DNA of 64,000 bases from Hericium rajendrae (GCA_033439255.1 JAVRDV010000016.1:248001-312000); one strand, 5' to 3'; shown: positions 10,276 through 21,727, counted from the first letter of the stretch. Numbers and translations are program-made. The notes: generated from the sequence alone by a model not told the origin.

Positions 10276-13200
10276 ATGCCGCTCAAGCACAATCCTGCTA
10301 TACGCAGAGTCCGTCCTGTTCGCAATCGAGCACAGCGCCCAGCTCCTCCTCCCGCTCACAAGCTGACTCCTGAGGACGTTGCCGACCTGCGCTCACGCCT
10401 GAAGACCCAGCTCGGTGGACGAGAGCCTCGCATATTCCAACTGGATCTTGTGCAGGTGCAAGAAGAGCACCAGGATGCTCTATGCCAAGCTGCAACAGGA
10501 CAGGGCAAGACAGCCATCGCTGCTGGCCCCTACGTACTCGAGAAAAATGCTGGTCGAGTAACCCTCATGGTTTCGCCTCTGATAGGCCTACAGAATGAAA
10601 TGGTGCGAGTACAGCCTTTCAATATGTAATAGGAGTTTGCTAATTGCTCGACCCAGGCTGAGACATTCAAGGATGAATTCAAACTATCTGCAATTGCAGT
10701 TAACAGCTCCACCCACGGCGGATGCTCTTCGGACCTAATGACTGTACGCATTTTCTCCCTTGATATTGTCTCACCTCAAACTACTCCCAGGAAATTGTTG
10801 AGGGCAAATTTCACATCGTTTTGTTGTCCCCCGAAATGCTTCTATCTTCGCCGTTCATCAACGGAGTCCTGCGTCATCCCGACTTCGCGTCTCGCATATA
10901 TTCTGTTATCATCGACGAAGCACATTGTATATCGCATTGGGGGGCTGATTTCAGGAAACAATACGGCCAGATAGGCATGATTCGAGTATTTTTGCCTCGC
11001 GACATCCCGATCATTGCGGTTTCTGCTTCGTTAACGGAGCGAGTCATACAAGACATTGTCCGTACCCTACAACTGGACCGGTCGAACTATCTCTCTTTAG
11101 GAACCTGGGCAACGATCGTGCAAACATTTCACTTGTCGTCCATGCCATTCATAATCCACAGTCCTCATATAGTGATCTCGACTTTCTGATTCCCTCCACT
11201 GTCACCTCACCGTTGGACATCCCCAAGATATGGATATATGCCGACAATATTGACACCGGAACTGACATCATCGACCACCTTCGCTCCTTGCTACCCGAAG
11301 AATACCACGAGTCCATTCGACCGTACAACGCTGTACATGACGATGAGTACCGCAAGCGGGCGATGGAGCTCTTTCGAGAGGGTACAATCCGAATACTAGT
11401 ATGCACGGATGCTGCAGGAATGGTATGCTGCTGTATTCCTCAGCGCTTGATATATAATTGACACAATCTTGTACACCTCCAGGGGTGTAACATTTCCGAC
11501 ATTGATGTCATCGTGCAATGGAAACTGCCCGCTAAGCTCTCAAGCTTCATCCAGCGTGCTGGACGTGCCGCTCGCAACCCTAGCCGTCAAGGTCTTGCCG
11601 TATTACTTGTCGAGCCCGCGGCATACACTATTTCCACATCTACGAAGAATACTGAGGTGTCCAACAAAGGTTCCAAAGGGAAGAAGAACAATGGCCATGC
11701 CAAGGGTACTGGACAAGGCTTCTGGAAGAAAGCCACAATTAAAGGGCATGCAGCGAGTCACGGGCGATTCTGTGGTGCGTGTACTTGTCAAGATGCGATC
11801 CCAGCCTGCGACGAGCCAAGGTTTGAGTGCGACGATCCTTCGGAAGGCTTGTACAACTTCATTCAAGCTACAACCTGTCGACGAAACATCCTTGTTGATG
11901 TTTTCCACAATCCCAAACCAAGTGAGTGTGCCTTCTCTGTACGACTTGTATTGGATACCAGAGTACTCACCATGAGTCGTTACAGATCCTACCGTTCCGT
12001 GCTGTGATCTATGTGACCCCACATTACTCGACCGTACGTGCCCCGGCATCCGCAAGGTTTCACGCGGCCGAGGTATTCAGTATGCAGCGCAGCCATGCCA
12101 TAGCCTCCTCGAGGCGCTGGATCGCTGGCGCGATGACATCGTAGCGTGCGATGAGCCGCAGTCGCTATTCCCGTCGACCTGTATCCTCCCAGATTTCGCT
12201 GTCGAAAAGCTTGCGAAGCTCGCCCTACCGCTTTCCCCGGGCAACATTCAGAGCTTTCTTGCACCACAGTGGCCTTTGTGGGCGAAGTATGGCCAAGAAC
12301 TCACTAATATGATGGTGGCAGTCGATACTTGCAGTTATGTGTCGATTTCCGATCCTCAGGAATCGGGCTTTAGTGCTACGCAGGCAAAACGTGCCCGAGT
12401 GGCCCCCGAAATTGAAGATATGTCAGCTTCTTCAACGCCGGATCATGACCAGCAGGACATCATCGACATCGCTCCAGCTCGCAAGAAGGCTCGTCTCATT
12501 CAGTCCAAGCCAAACGAGGGAACCTCGTTTACAAACCAGCACGCCACATTCCATGTCAACCCACAGCCTGCAGCTCCAACGATTCAGCAGCAAAGCACTT
12601 CGACATTCGGCACTCGTGTGGCAGTTCCGATGCTGGCACACGATGTTCCCCAGTCATCATTCCCAATACTAGTCCCTTCCCCTTCGTCTCTCACCATACC
12701 GACATCGCACGGTATTGGTCCAGTGCCCGCTCACCCATCGTTCGTTACCACATCCATGCCGACAACTCGTAAATGTACCGGACATCTGACAAGCCAATAT
12801 AGTGTTGCGCCAGCCGAAGCGCTGCATCGCCACGTGCACCTGCTGCACACCTCGGGACCTGCCATGCCGCCGCCCTCGTTCGAGCCATCAAGAATCCCCA
12901 ATGGCGGCATGCGAGCCCCATCCGAAGCGCACCGGTCGTACATGCCATACGCTTCGGGGTCTTCCCTGCCGCCGCCCTCATCCGACCCAAGATATCCGAA
13001 CGGCGATGCACCAGCCCAAGCCCAAGCGCACTGGATGTACACCCCGCACCCCTTGGGGCCTGCCCTGTCGCCACCCTCGTTTGAGCCAGCAAGGATCCCC
13101 CACAGTGGTGCACCAGCACAAGCACAATCGCACCGGCCATACACGCCATACCCTTCGGGGTCTGCCATGCTGTCTCCCTCATTCGAGCCAGCAAGATACC

Positions 13201-13745
13201 CCAACAATGGTACACCAGCCCAAGTGCACCGTCTGTATACGCTGCACTCCTCGGGGCCTGGGCTGCCGCCGCCCTCGTTCGAGCCGGAAAGATTTCGCAA
13301 AGGCGGCGTACCAGCACAAGCACAAGCGCAGCGGCTGTACACGCCGCACCCCTCTGGCCCCGCCTTGTCGCTCCCCCCGTTCGAATCATCAAGAAACCCC
13401 AATAGCGGCGCACCGGCAGAAGCGCAGCTATACAGGCTATACCCTTCGCAACCTGACCTCACGCCGCCGTCGCTCGAACTCGCGAATCGCGCCACAGCTG
13501 CGCCATACATACCTCAATCATACGAATCTCCCAGCGTCACACAAGGCATACCTTTCGCGGCTGAAGCACATATGCCACTCTGGTCAGAACATGACCCAGC
13601 AGCCTTTGCGCCTCCAGTCACACCTGCACGTCAATACGTGAACACGCAGCTCTCATCACCTCATCACAACCTCATGTCATCCTCGTATCCTTATGACCCA
13701 TATTCTCATAGGCAACACTACCCTAATACAGGCCCACAAGCATAA
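10276..13745 (+). CDS. RecQ-type SF2 DNA helicase, copy A (frameshifted)
   Basis: This is an ATP-dependent 3'-5' DNA helicase of the RecQ branch by motif, presumably helping transposition or repair at the element. In order it shows a Walker A motif (AATGQGKTAIA, near 10490-10515), VSPLIGLQNEM, a DEAH box in IIDEAHCISHWGADFRKQY (near 10905-10960, the RecQ signature), SAS as motif III, IWIYADN, ILVCTDAAGM followed by GCNISDIDVIVQW (motif V) and FIQRAGRAARNP (motif VI). A Cys-rich region follows (RFCGACTCQDAIPACDEPRFEC, written here in parts: RFCGACTC and IPACDEP). The C-terminal 300 residues are Pro/Ser-rich tandem repeats. Arm A has two extra bases (TC) near 11093, between motifs III and IV, which shifts the frame relative to copy B. 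Its long C-terminal frame, 12276-13745, is intact. Several introns are present. Confidence 0.75.
12818..13490 (+). repeat. Coding tandem repeat in helicase tail, copy A
   Basis: About six and a half imperfect copies of a 32-35 residue unit. The consensus begins HRLYTPHPSGPALPPPSFEP, then a basic residue, PNGGAP and AQAQA. Repeats start roughly at the codons for HRHVHLLH, HRSYMPYA, HWMYTPHP, HRPYTPYP, HRLYTLHS, QRLYTPHP and YRLYPSQP. The segment is Pro/Ser/Ala-rich and probably disordered. The mirror copy is near 14698-15370. Confidence 0.8.
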
Positions 13746-13986
13746 TATCCTTGCAGATATACCCAGCAACCGAATTAGACAAGCATTGCATCAGATTAGT
13801 GACTAGACCTAGTAGAAGCTCGACTTGGTCCCGATTTCTTATTGAACTGGCTTGTATAAAAGGCATCGTATGTTGCAAATAGTATGTACAATCGAAATGA
13901 GTTGGTTTGGAGAAGGATACATTGTAGAGATGCATTGAGGCGGCCTTGCGTACTCGAGCAAGCAAAGGGAAAGCACGTTGAATGCA

Positions 13987-14031
13987 CGATTTCACTAAGT
14001 CGAACGAGCACTTTGGGCTGGCCTGCCAAAA
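13987..14031 (-). repeat. Terminal inverted repeat core, copy A inner end
   Basis: The core reads inward as CGATTTCACTAAGTCG and ends GGCTGGCCTGCCAAAA. It is the inverse of 6535-6580 with a few mismatches. Confidence 0.75.
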
Positions 14032-14156
14032 TCGGCCCGAGTTAGCCCAGGCCGTATGCAGCAAGCTCGGCTTGCCCGGCTGCTAACGACTCCGACGAAA
14101 AGCAGCCGGGCAATTCGAGCTCAGCTGCACCGACGGCCTGGGCTAACTCGGGCCGA
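14032..14156. other. Asymmetric centre of the palindrome
   Basis: Pairing is perfect through the GAGTTAGCCCAGGCCG block but becomes imperfect from about 14056. The two terminal sequences (TGCAGCAAGCTCGGCTTGCC against TGCAGCTGAGCTCGAATTGC) differ by several changes and one base in length. The two copies of GCCCGGCTGCT are then separated by about 16 unpaired bases (AACGACTCCGACGAAA). The two inner termini are therefore not exact copies, although the rest of the arms nearly is. Confidence 0.7.
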
Positions 14157-14201
14157 TTTTGGCAGGCCAGCCCAAAGTGCTCGTTCGACTTAGTGAAATC
14201 G
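14157..14201 (+). repeat. Terminal inverted repeat core, copy B inner end
   Basis: The core reads TTTTGGCAGGCCAGCC and ends TTAGTGAAATCG. It is the mirror of 13987-14031. Confidence 0.75.
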
Positions 14202-14442
14202 TGCATTCAACGTGCTTTCCCTTTGCTTGCTCGAGTACGCAAGGCCGCCTCAATGCATCTCTACAATGTATCCTTCTCCAAACCAACTCATTTCGATTGT
14301 ACATACTATTTGCAACATACGATGCCTTTTATACAAGCCAGTTCAATAAGAAATCGGGACCAAGTCGAGCTTCTACTAGGTCTAGTCACTAATCTGATGC
14401 AATGCTTGTCTAATTCGGTTGCTGGGTATATCTGCAAGGATA

Positions 14443-17400
14443 TTATGCTTGTGGGCCTGTATTAGGGTAGTGTTGCCTATGAGAATATGGGTCATAAGGA
14501 TACGAGGATGACATGAGGTTGTGATGAGGTGATGAGAGCTGCGTGTTCACGTATTGACGTGCAGGTGTGACTGGAGGCGCAAAGGCTGCTGGGTCATGTT
14601 CTGACCAGAGTGGCATATGTGCTTCAGCCGCGAAAGGTATGCCTTGTGTGACGCTGGGAGATTCGTATGATTGAGGTATGTATGGCGCAGCTGTGGCGCG
14701 ATTCGCGAGTTCGAGCGACGGCGGCGTGAGGTCAGGTTGCGAAGGGTATAGCCTGTATAGCTGCGCTTCTGCCGGTGCGCCGCTATTGGGGTTTCTTGAT
14801 GATTCGAACGGGGGAGCGACAAGGCGGGGCCAGAGGGGTGCGGCGTGTACAGCCGCTGCGCTTGTGCTTGTGCTGGTACGCCGCCTTTGCGAAATCTTTC
14901 CGGCTCGAACGAGGGCGGCGGCAGCCCAGGCCCCGAGGAGTGCAGCGTATACAGACGGTGCACTTGGGCTGGTGTACCATTGTTGGGGTATCTTGCTGGC
15001 TCGAATGAGGGAGACAGCATGGCAGACCCCGAAGGGTATGGCGTGTATGGCCGGTGCGATTGTGCTTGTGCTGGTGCACCACTGTGGGGGATCCTTGCTG
15101 GCTCAAACGAGGGTGGCGACAGGGCAGGCCCCAAGGGGTGCGGGGTGTACATCCAGTGCGCTTGGGCTTGGGCTGGTGCATCGCCGTTCGGATATCTTGG
15201 GTCGGATGAGGGCGGCGGCAGGGAAGACCCCGAAGCGTATGGCATGTACGACCGGTGCGCTTCGGATGGGGCTCGCATGCCGCCATTGGGGATTCTTGAT
15301 GGCTCGAACGAGGGCGGCGGCATGGCAGGTCCCGAGGTGTGCAGCAGGTGCACGTGGCGATGCAGCGCTTCGGCTGGCGCAACACTATATTGGCTTGTCA
15401 GATGTCCGGTACATTTACGAGTTGTCGGCATGGATGTGGTAACGAACGATGGGTGAGCGGGCACTGGACCAATACCGTGCGATGTCGGTATGGTGAGAGA
15501 CGAAGGGGAAGGGACTAGTATTGGGAATGATGACTGGGGAACATCGTGTGCCAGCATCGGAACTGCCACACGAGTGCCGAATGTCGAAGTTGCTGCTGAA
15601 TCGTTGGAGCTGCAGGCTGTGGGTTGACATGGAATGTGGCGTGCTGGTTTGTAAACGAGGTTCCCTCGTTTGGCTTGGACTGAATGAGACGAGCCTTCTT
15701 GCGAGCTGGAGCGATGTCGATGATGTCCTGCTGGTCATGATCCGGCGTTGAAGAAGCTGACATATCTTCAATTTCGGGGGCCACTCGGGCACGTTTTGCC
15801 TGCGTAGCACTAAAGCCCGATTCCTGAGGATCGGAAATCGACACATAACTGCAAGTATCGACTGCCACCATCATATTAGTGAGTTCTTGGCCATACTTCG
15901 CCCACAAAGGCCACTGTGGTGCAAGAAAGCTCTGAATGTTGCCCGGGGAAAGCGGTAGGGCGAGCTTCGCAAGCTTTTCGACAGCGAAATCTGGGAGGAT
16001 ACAGGTCGACGGGAATAGCGACTGCGGCTCATCGCATGCTACGATGTCATCGCGCCAGCGATCCAGCGCCTCGAGGAGGCTATGGCATGGCTGCGCTGCA
16101 TACTGAATACCTCGGCCGCGTGAAACCTTGCGGATGCCGGGGCACGTACGGTCGAGTAATGTGGGGTCACATAGATCACAGCACGGAACGGTAGGATCTG
16201 TAACGACTCATGGTGAGTACTCTGGTATCCAATACAAGTCGTACAGAGAAGGCACACTCACTTGGTTTGGGATTGTGGAAAACATCAACAAGGATGTTTC
16301 GTCGACAGGTTGTAGCTTGAATGAAGTTGTACAAGCCTTCCGAAGGATCGTCGCACTCAAACCTTGGCTCGTCGCAGGCTGGGATCGCATCTTGACAAGT
16401 ACACGCACCACGGAATCGCCCGTGACTCGCTGCATGCCCTTTAATTGTGGCTTTCTTCCAGAAGCCTTGTCCAGTACCCTTGGCATGGCCATTGTTCTTC
16501 TTCCCTTTGGAACCTTTGTTGGACACCTCAGTATTCTTCGTAGATGTGGAAATAGTGTATGCCGCGGGCTCGACAAGTAATACGGCAAGACCTTGACGGC
16601 TAGGGTTGCGAGCGGCACGTCCAGCACGCTGGATGAAGCTTGAGAGCTTAGCGGGCAGTTTCCATTGCACGATGACATCAATGTCGGAAATGTTACACCC
16701 CTGGAGGTGTACAAGATTGTGTCAATTATATATCAAGCGCTGAGGAATACAGCAGCATACCATTCCTGCAGCATCCGTGCATACTAGTATTCGGATTGTA
16801 CCCTCTCGAAAGAGCTCCATCGCCCGCTTGCGGTACTCATCGTCATGTACAGCGTTGTACGGTCGAATGGACTCGTGGTATTCTTCGGGTAGCAAGGAGC
16901 GAAGGTGGTCGATGATGTCAGTTCCGGTGTCAATATTGTCGGCATATATCCATATCTTGGGGATGTCCAACGGTGAGGTGACAGTGGAGGGAATCAGAAA
17001 GTCGAGATCACTATATGAGGACTGTGGATTATGAATGGCATGGACGACAAGTGAAATGTTTGCACGATCGTTGCCCAGGTTCCTAAAGAGATAGTTCGAC
17101 CGGTCCAGTTGTAGGGTACGGACAATGTCTTGTATGACTCGCTCCGTTAACGAAGCAGAAACCGCAATGATCGGGATGTCGCGAGGCAAAAATACTCGAA
17201 TCATGCCTATCTGGCCGTATTGTTTCCTGAAATCAGCCCCCCAATGCGATATACAATGTGCTTCGTCGATGATAACAGAATATATGCGAGACGCGAAGTC
17301 GGGATGACGCAGGACTCCGTTGATGAACGGCGAAGATAGAAGCATTTCGGGGGACAACAAAACGATGTGAAATTTGCCCTCAACAATTTCCTGGGAGTAG

Positions 17401-17905
17401 TTTGAGGTGAGACAATATCAAGGGAGAAAATGCGTACAGTCATTAGGTCCGAAGAGCATCCGCCGTGGGTGGAGCTGTTAACTGCAATTGCAGATAGTTT
17501 GAATTCATCCTTGAATGTCTCAGCCTGGGTCGAGCAATTAGCAAACTCCTATTACATATTGAAAGGCTGTACTCGCACCATTTCATTCTGTAGGCCTATC
17601 AGAGGCGAAACCATGAGGGTTACTCGACCAGCATTTTTCTCGAGTACGTAGGGGCCAGCAGCGATGGCTGTCTTGCCCTGTCCTGTTGCAGCTTGGCATA
17701 GAGCATCCTGGTGCTCTTCTTGCACCTGCACAAGATCCAGTTGGAATATGCGAGGCTCTCGTCCACCGAGCTGGGTCTTCAGGCGTGAGCGCAGGTCGGC
17801 AACGTCCTCAGGAGTCAGCTTGTGAGCGGGAGGAGGAGCTGGGTGCTGTGCTCGATTGCGAACAGGACGGACTCTGCGTATAGCAGGATTGTGCTTGAGC
17901 GGCAT
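14443..17905 (-). CDS. RecQ-type SF2 DNA helicase, copy B (tail frameshifted)
   Basis: The same gene as 10276-13745, read from ATG 17905. Here the central helicase exon is whole: 17360 down to 16722 runs without a break from MLLSSPFINGVLRHP through DEAH, the SAS motif, SNYLFRNLGNDRANISLVV and IWIYADNIDTGTD to LVCTDAAGM. Motif VI (QRAGRAARNP) follows at about 16640-16610. The tail is broken. Four bases present in copy A (near 12595) are missing near 15590, and one C of the six-C run is missing near 14812, so the repeat tail changes frame twice and ends at a different stop near 14547. An Arg replaces Cys in the RFCGAC motif. The motor domain is thus intact in B and the tail is intact in A. Confidence 0.75.
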
Positions 17906-18123
17906 GTCTCTGAGAGAATACAATGACAGTAAGAGCCTAACAAGGAGGCAGAGGTGGGGAACGCACACCACAGGTCTCGAGCTTGTAAATTCAAATGCTC
18001 GTTTGGCCGCACGACGCACTTTTCATCTCAGTCATTTTTCTCTCTGTTGAATTTCGGTGCGTACAGCTTATTTTTTGTATAACCTAGATCTATAACTTTC
18101 GGACCACAGGTCATTCTTCCTCA

Positions 18124-21100
18124 ATGCCAGAGGAAAAGGCCGACTTACCACCTAGTTCACCGCTCTCAGTACTCCCCGACTCGCCAATAGCTCTAAGCAG
18201 TCCACACATTGGACGACATTCGAACGATCATCGAGACCGATGGGATTCTCCCAATGTAACATCTTCTGGGAAAAGTGACGGCGGAGAAGATACCACCGGT
18301 GTTCTTCCTTCGCTAGACCTTGTGGGCTCTGCAAGTGCTCTACAAAGTGATGACACTAGCGTTATCTGGTCTTCGCCTATTCGAAACAAGGAGGACCATC
18401 AGCGCAAGGGAAGGAAGTATGCTGGACAGAAGATCACAGCCATAAACACGCAAAAGCGCATGGAGAAGCCACAGCGTGCAGCCGAAGAACACGAGGCAGC
18501 TGCCAAACATCGGAAGGAAGGCTTGGACCGTGCACTGGGCATACTCGAGACCTACGGACTCAAGTTTGCAGATCTTGTGGCCTACGTTTTTGATTCGGGC
18601 AACCTGGATCGTGACTGGCAGTGGAAGAACTTCTTCGACTCTGGCATTTTGTGCAAGGTCCTTGACTTCTGCTCATCCAACGAGATGCCCGACACTGTGC
18701 ATAATACCCTGCATAGATGGTCAACAGAGTATGTCAGCAGGATCATTGGAAAGGAAGCACAGAAAGTTACGCAGGAGGGTTTCCTTCGAGTTGGGAACCG
18801 GGCCATTGATGCTTCATTCGTGCTCGGTCTGAAGCTTCATGACCTCAGGCAACTGATGCGCCAGCATTGTCCAGTCTTGATGGAGTGCCTTGACTGGGTA
18901 ACAACATCGAACCAGCAGAAAGCGCATGGTTCATCGAAATTGCTGGAAGAGAAGAGTTTCGTACGTATTAAGAATTGTACAATTCGTGTTTTAACATTGT
19001 CTGTATTGTATACAGTTAGCTGAATCCACTGCAATCAACCTCATCGGAGCAAGAAGTAAGCGAAACTCATACGCACGACACGTACTTGGCCTCTATCTCT
19101 ATTCAACTGGTGGATCGCGGCAGCAAATTAGCGTGATGAACCATTTAGGAATCAGCGTCAGTTATGCAACATTGGCAGGATCAGGCGGGAAACAAGCTCA
19201 CTTGGAACCACTGCCCCCTGTTGATGTGGAAGCAACTCCATCCGACAAAGCACCCAATGCTAACAAGACATCTTCCTCGTCGAAGCGCCGTCTAGGCTCA
19301 CTCGAGCGGCTGTCAATTTCAATGTGTCGCCTCGCCCAACTGATCGCTGCGGCAAACCTTTTCCTGACAGTTTATGATAATATAAACATGTTACGGCGGG
19401 TAGGTGAACAAGTCATCGGACATATAGGTAAGCCGATCGACCAAATGACGCAGATACAAATTTACTTACTTCATGTTGGATAGACACAATGCAAAATGGC
19501 ACTTGTGCTACCATAGTGCCCTTATTCAAGGCGAACAAGGATGATTTGAAGACTGCTACCCTGGATGAATCATTCGACAAGGCACCACCACTCACGCTAG
19601 ATGATCTGAAATTGACGGCACGCGAGCGTCAGCTCTACAGTGACTGTATCGAACATACAATCTTGCGTATTGCTGTTGGGAATGCATTAAAGCTTCAGAA
19701 ATTCCAAGACAATGTTCGGAAGACAGAACCCATTTCGTCGCACAAAATCGAGGTTCACAAGACAGAGATTCATCCTCTGCCGGCCATGAACATCAACGAA
19801 GCGACTACCAGCGGCAATGCTCAGGTCATCGACGCGATCATGCAAGAGCTTGGACTGAAGGACTTACAAGTGTCCGAGTTTCTGAAGCTGATCGCTGGAG
19901 ACCAGCTGTCCATTGCACGATTGCGTGCAGTCGTGGCAGCAAGGGCGGGGAACCAGGGTGGCGCTGGTTCGCTTCGATGGGCGCTTTTCGTCCCTGGCCT
20001 CTTCCATTACAAGATGGCAGCGATGCACGGTTTATTGCTCGCTCACCTTGGGCTACAGAACCATGAATCTACGAACCCGGCTTCCCTCCTGGCACACAAT
20101 ACGGCGCTGCAGCGCAAACCCATCATTGCCACGTCTCTCCCACCATTTCGAACGTGTCGCGACCTCATTTTTGTCTCCCTTTATGCGCGCGTTATGCATT
20201 GCGTGCTTCTTGTGTCAGGCAAGCATTCTCTGGAGGATCTAGGTGATGACCTGACATGGGAACGTCTTCGAGAGTATGCCAAGGCCGTTCACAATGAGTA
20301 TACAGATATTTCTCAGGTTGCAAGACTATGACGCGCACGGGCACGGGATGGTGATGCACACGGTGACATGGTGTTCGAGAATGCCATCCTTTTCCTGCGC
20401 GACGCCTTACTGTTGGCGGCGTTCTCAAATGCTATCAAGGCGGGAGATTCAGGCCGTATTCTCGTCATCCTCAAAGTCTGGGCCTTTAGCTTTCGAGGTC
20501 AAGGGCGCACAAAGTATGCGCACGAGGTTCTATTTCTGATTCACAACATTGAGCATGTCTGGCTGCCTGCTGTCATGTGAGGGATCTTTTCTCTGCTCGG
20601 ATCCCTCCTGGGCATCTGACTTATTTAATACAGGGACATTGTGCTCAACAACTGGCTCGTTAATCCTACTGGCAAGCCGAGTGGTTGGGTAGAGGTGGAT
20701 CTAATGCAAGAACATCTAAATTTTTGGATCAAGGTGCGTCCCTTCAGAGCTCGGAATATGAATGACTGTATTTCTTATTGGGTCGTACTAGATATTCTAT
20801 GCGGCACACGGCAGCGGTGCATCATGGGAGTGGCTCCACACGATTTCGCCCTGTATTCAACTCCTTCGAGACCTCGCAACTGAGGTCAACAGTTCCCTTG
20901 GTGCGAAACAAGGGAACCACCATGCTTCACTCGATCTCACTGGCGACATCGAGGAGCTCATGGGAAGCCTTGAACATAACAAAGTGTACCACGAAGTTCT
21001 GGGTCGTGTCTTCACAAAGGATGACAAGCCCATGCCCGATGTTGTCGCTGAGGGTTTCAGTGCGCTCACATGGGGCTTGAACTCGCCTTTGCGCCAGTTC

Positions 21101-21517
21101 AACAAGACATTTCGGAACCTACAGAGGCGGCGCCGGATGCGTCCCTTAGTAGGTTCACCCACCTCGATGCCTTCGTCTCTCCCATCAGCAGTGTTTTCAT
21201 CATCTGGTAAGTACAACACTTGAGTTTCTATGTAACCTACTTACCGGGCCTCCATGTTAGGGTCCGAGGATGACGGCGCTGCCGATGCGCCAGGAACTGA
21301 AGGCGACACCGATGACACAGACGAAGATGTAGACTTGGAGGAAGACCTCGATGTCGGGGTGAGTCCCGAGTTGGAGCTTGTGAACGAGGAGGATGTTGCA
21401 TTGGATATGGATGCAGACCAGCTCATTTTCGAAGAGAATATTGCAGAGGAGGGTGATGATGATGAACTTGAGTTTGAGAGTGACTCTGATGACTTCGAGG
21501 AGGCTGATGTAGATTAA
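18124..21517 (+). CDS. DUF6589 protein, probable transposase, copy B (premature stop)
   Basis: Mirror copy of 6664-10057 with the same exons and domain hallmarks: YDNINMLRR, AGDQLSIARLR, FHYKMAAMHG, DLMQEHLNFWIK and an acidic tail. It keeps Arg in FLRDALL, where copy A has Cys, and has Met in DDKPMPDV, where copy A has Val. It carries the same in-frame TGA as copy A, at 20329-20331. The stop therefore predates the duplication that made the palindrome, or was spread by conversion. Downstream of the TGA the frame stays open and conserved (ENAILFLRDALLLAAFSNA), so the stop looks recent. Confidence 0.75.
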
Positions 21518-21600
21518 TAGTGTGCTAGTACAGAGTAATAATTGACCAAAAAAAACAGCTAAGACGAACACGCGCTCTGCCTTTGGTGCCGCGCGACGCG

Positions 21601-21646
21601 TGATTTCACTAAGTCGAACGAGCACTTTTGGCTGGCCTGCCAAAAA
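21601..21646 (-). repeat. Terminal inverted repeat core, copy B outer end
   Basis: It starts TGATTTCACTAAGTCG (one base different from the copy A outer end) and ends GGCTGGCCTGCCAAAAA. The outer extension to 21719 mirrors 6462-6534. Confidence 0.75.
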
Positions 21647-21727
21647 CCGCCGATTGTAGCCCAGCCGGTAATGGAAACGGAGCCTGCGGAGTGTGAATTA
21701 CCGGTTAGGTCCGAGCCTAGTCTTTCT

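Larger units (their letters stand above)
6462..14085 (-). mobile_element. Two-gene TIR DNA transposon, copy A (AcademH-like)
   Basis: The unit is bounded by inverted termini sharing a conserved core of about 45 bases, at 6535-6580 and 13987-14031, built on TTTGGCAGGCCAGCC. Outside the core the ends are alignable but diverged. The cargo is a DUF6589 gene on the minus strand (6664-10057) and a RecQ-like helicase gene on the plus strand (10276-13745), diverging from a promoter region of about 220 bases. A probable DDE-type transposase paired with an SF2 helicase in a TIR element fits AcademH, a lineage I recall as described in basidiomycetes and some animals. The superfamily assignment is an inference. 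No target duplication can be read at the inner end because the two copies abut there. Confidence 0.75.
6462..21719. repeat. 15.26 kb near-perfect palindrome of two inverted transposon copies
   Basis: Bases 6462 onward read as the reverse complement of bases up to 21719. Outer positions pair as x + y = 28181. The sum rises to 28183 near 11095, 28187 near 12595 and 28188 near 13375, so there are only three small indels in about 7.6 kb per arm, plus roughly a dozen substitutions that I noticed. Outside the arms the flanks do not match: left ...GGAAATTG, right GTCTTTCTAC... . The only candidate target duplication is the TA at each outermost end (TAGGCTCGG...CCGAGCCTA). Arms this similar mean a very recent origin, ongoing gene conversion between arms, or an assembly error. 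The asymmetric centre and the arm-specific differences argue somewhat against a simple fold-back artefact. Confidence 0.9.
14101..21719 (+). mobile_element. Two-gene TIR DNA transposon, copy B, inverted
   Basis: This is the mirror image of copy A, with TIR cores at 14157-14201 and 21601-21646. The DUF6589 gene is on the plus strand (18124-21517) and the RecQ-like helicase on the minus strand (17905 down to 14443). Identity to copy A is about 99.8 percent by eye. The differences include loss of four bases in the helicase tail and one C in a C-run. Confidence 0.75.

Noticed and set aside
10276-13745. Subtelomeric telomere-linked RecQ helicase
   Set aside because: No telomeric repeats are nearby, housekeeping genes lie on both sides, and the gene sits inside TIRs with a transposase candidate.
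14547-15569. Separate 340-codon Pro-rich gene on the minus strand
   Set aside because: It is the helicase tail of copy B in a shifted frame; the mirror region of copy A shows the continuous gene.
6462-21719. LTR retroelement
   Set aside because: The repeats are inverted, not direct, and no reverse transcriptase, integrase or capsid-like sequence is present. The TIR cores and gene content fit a DNA transposon.
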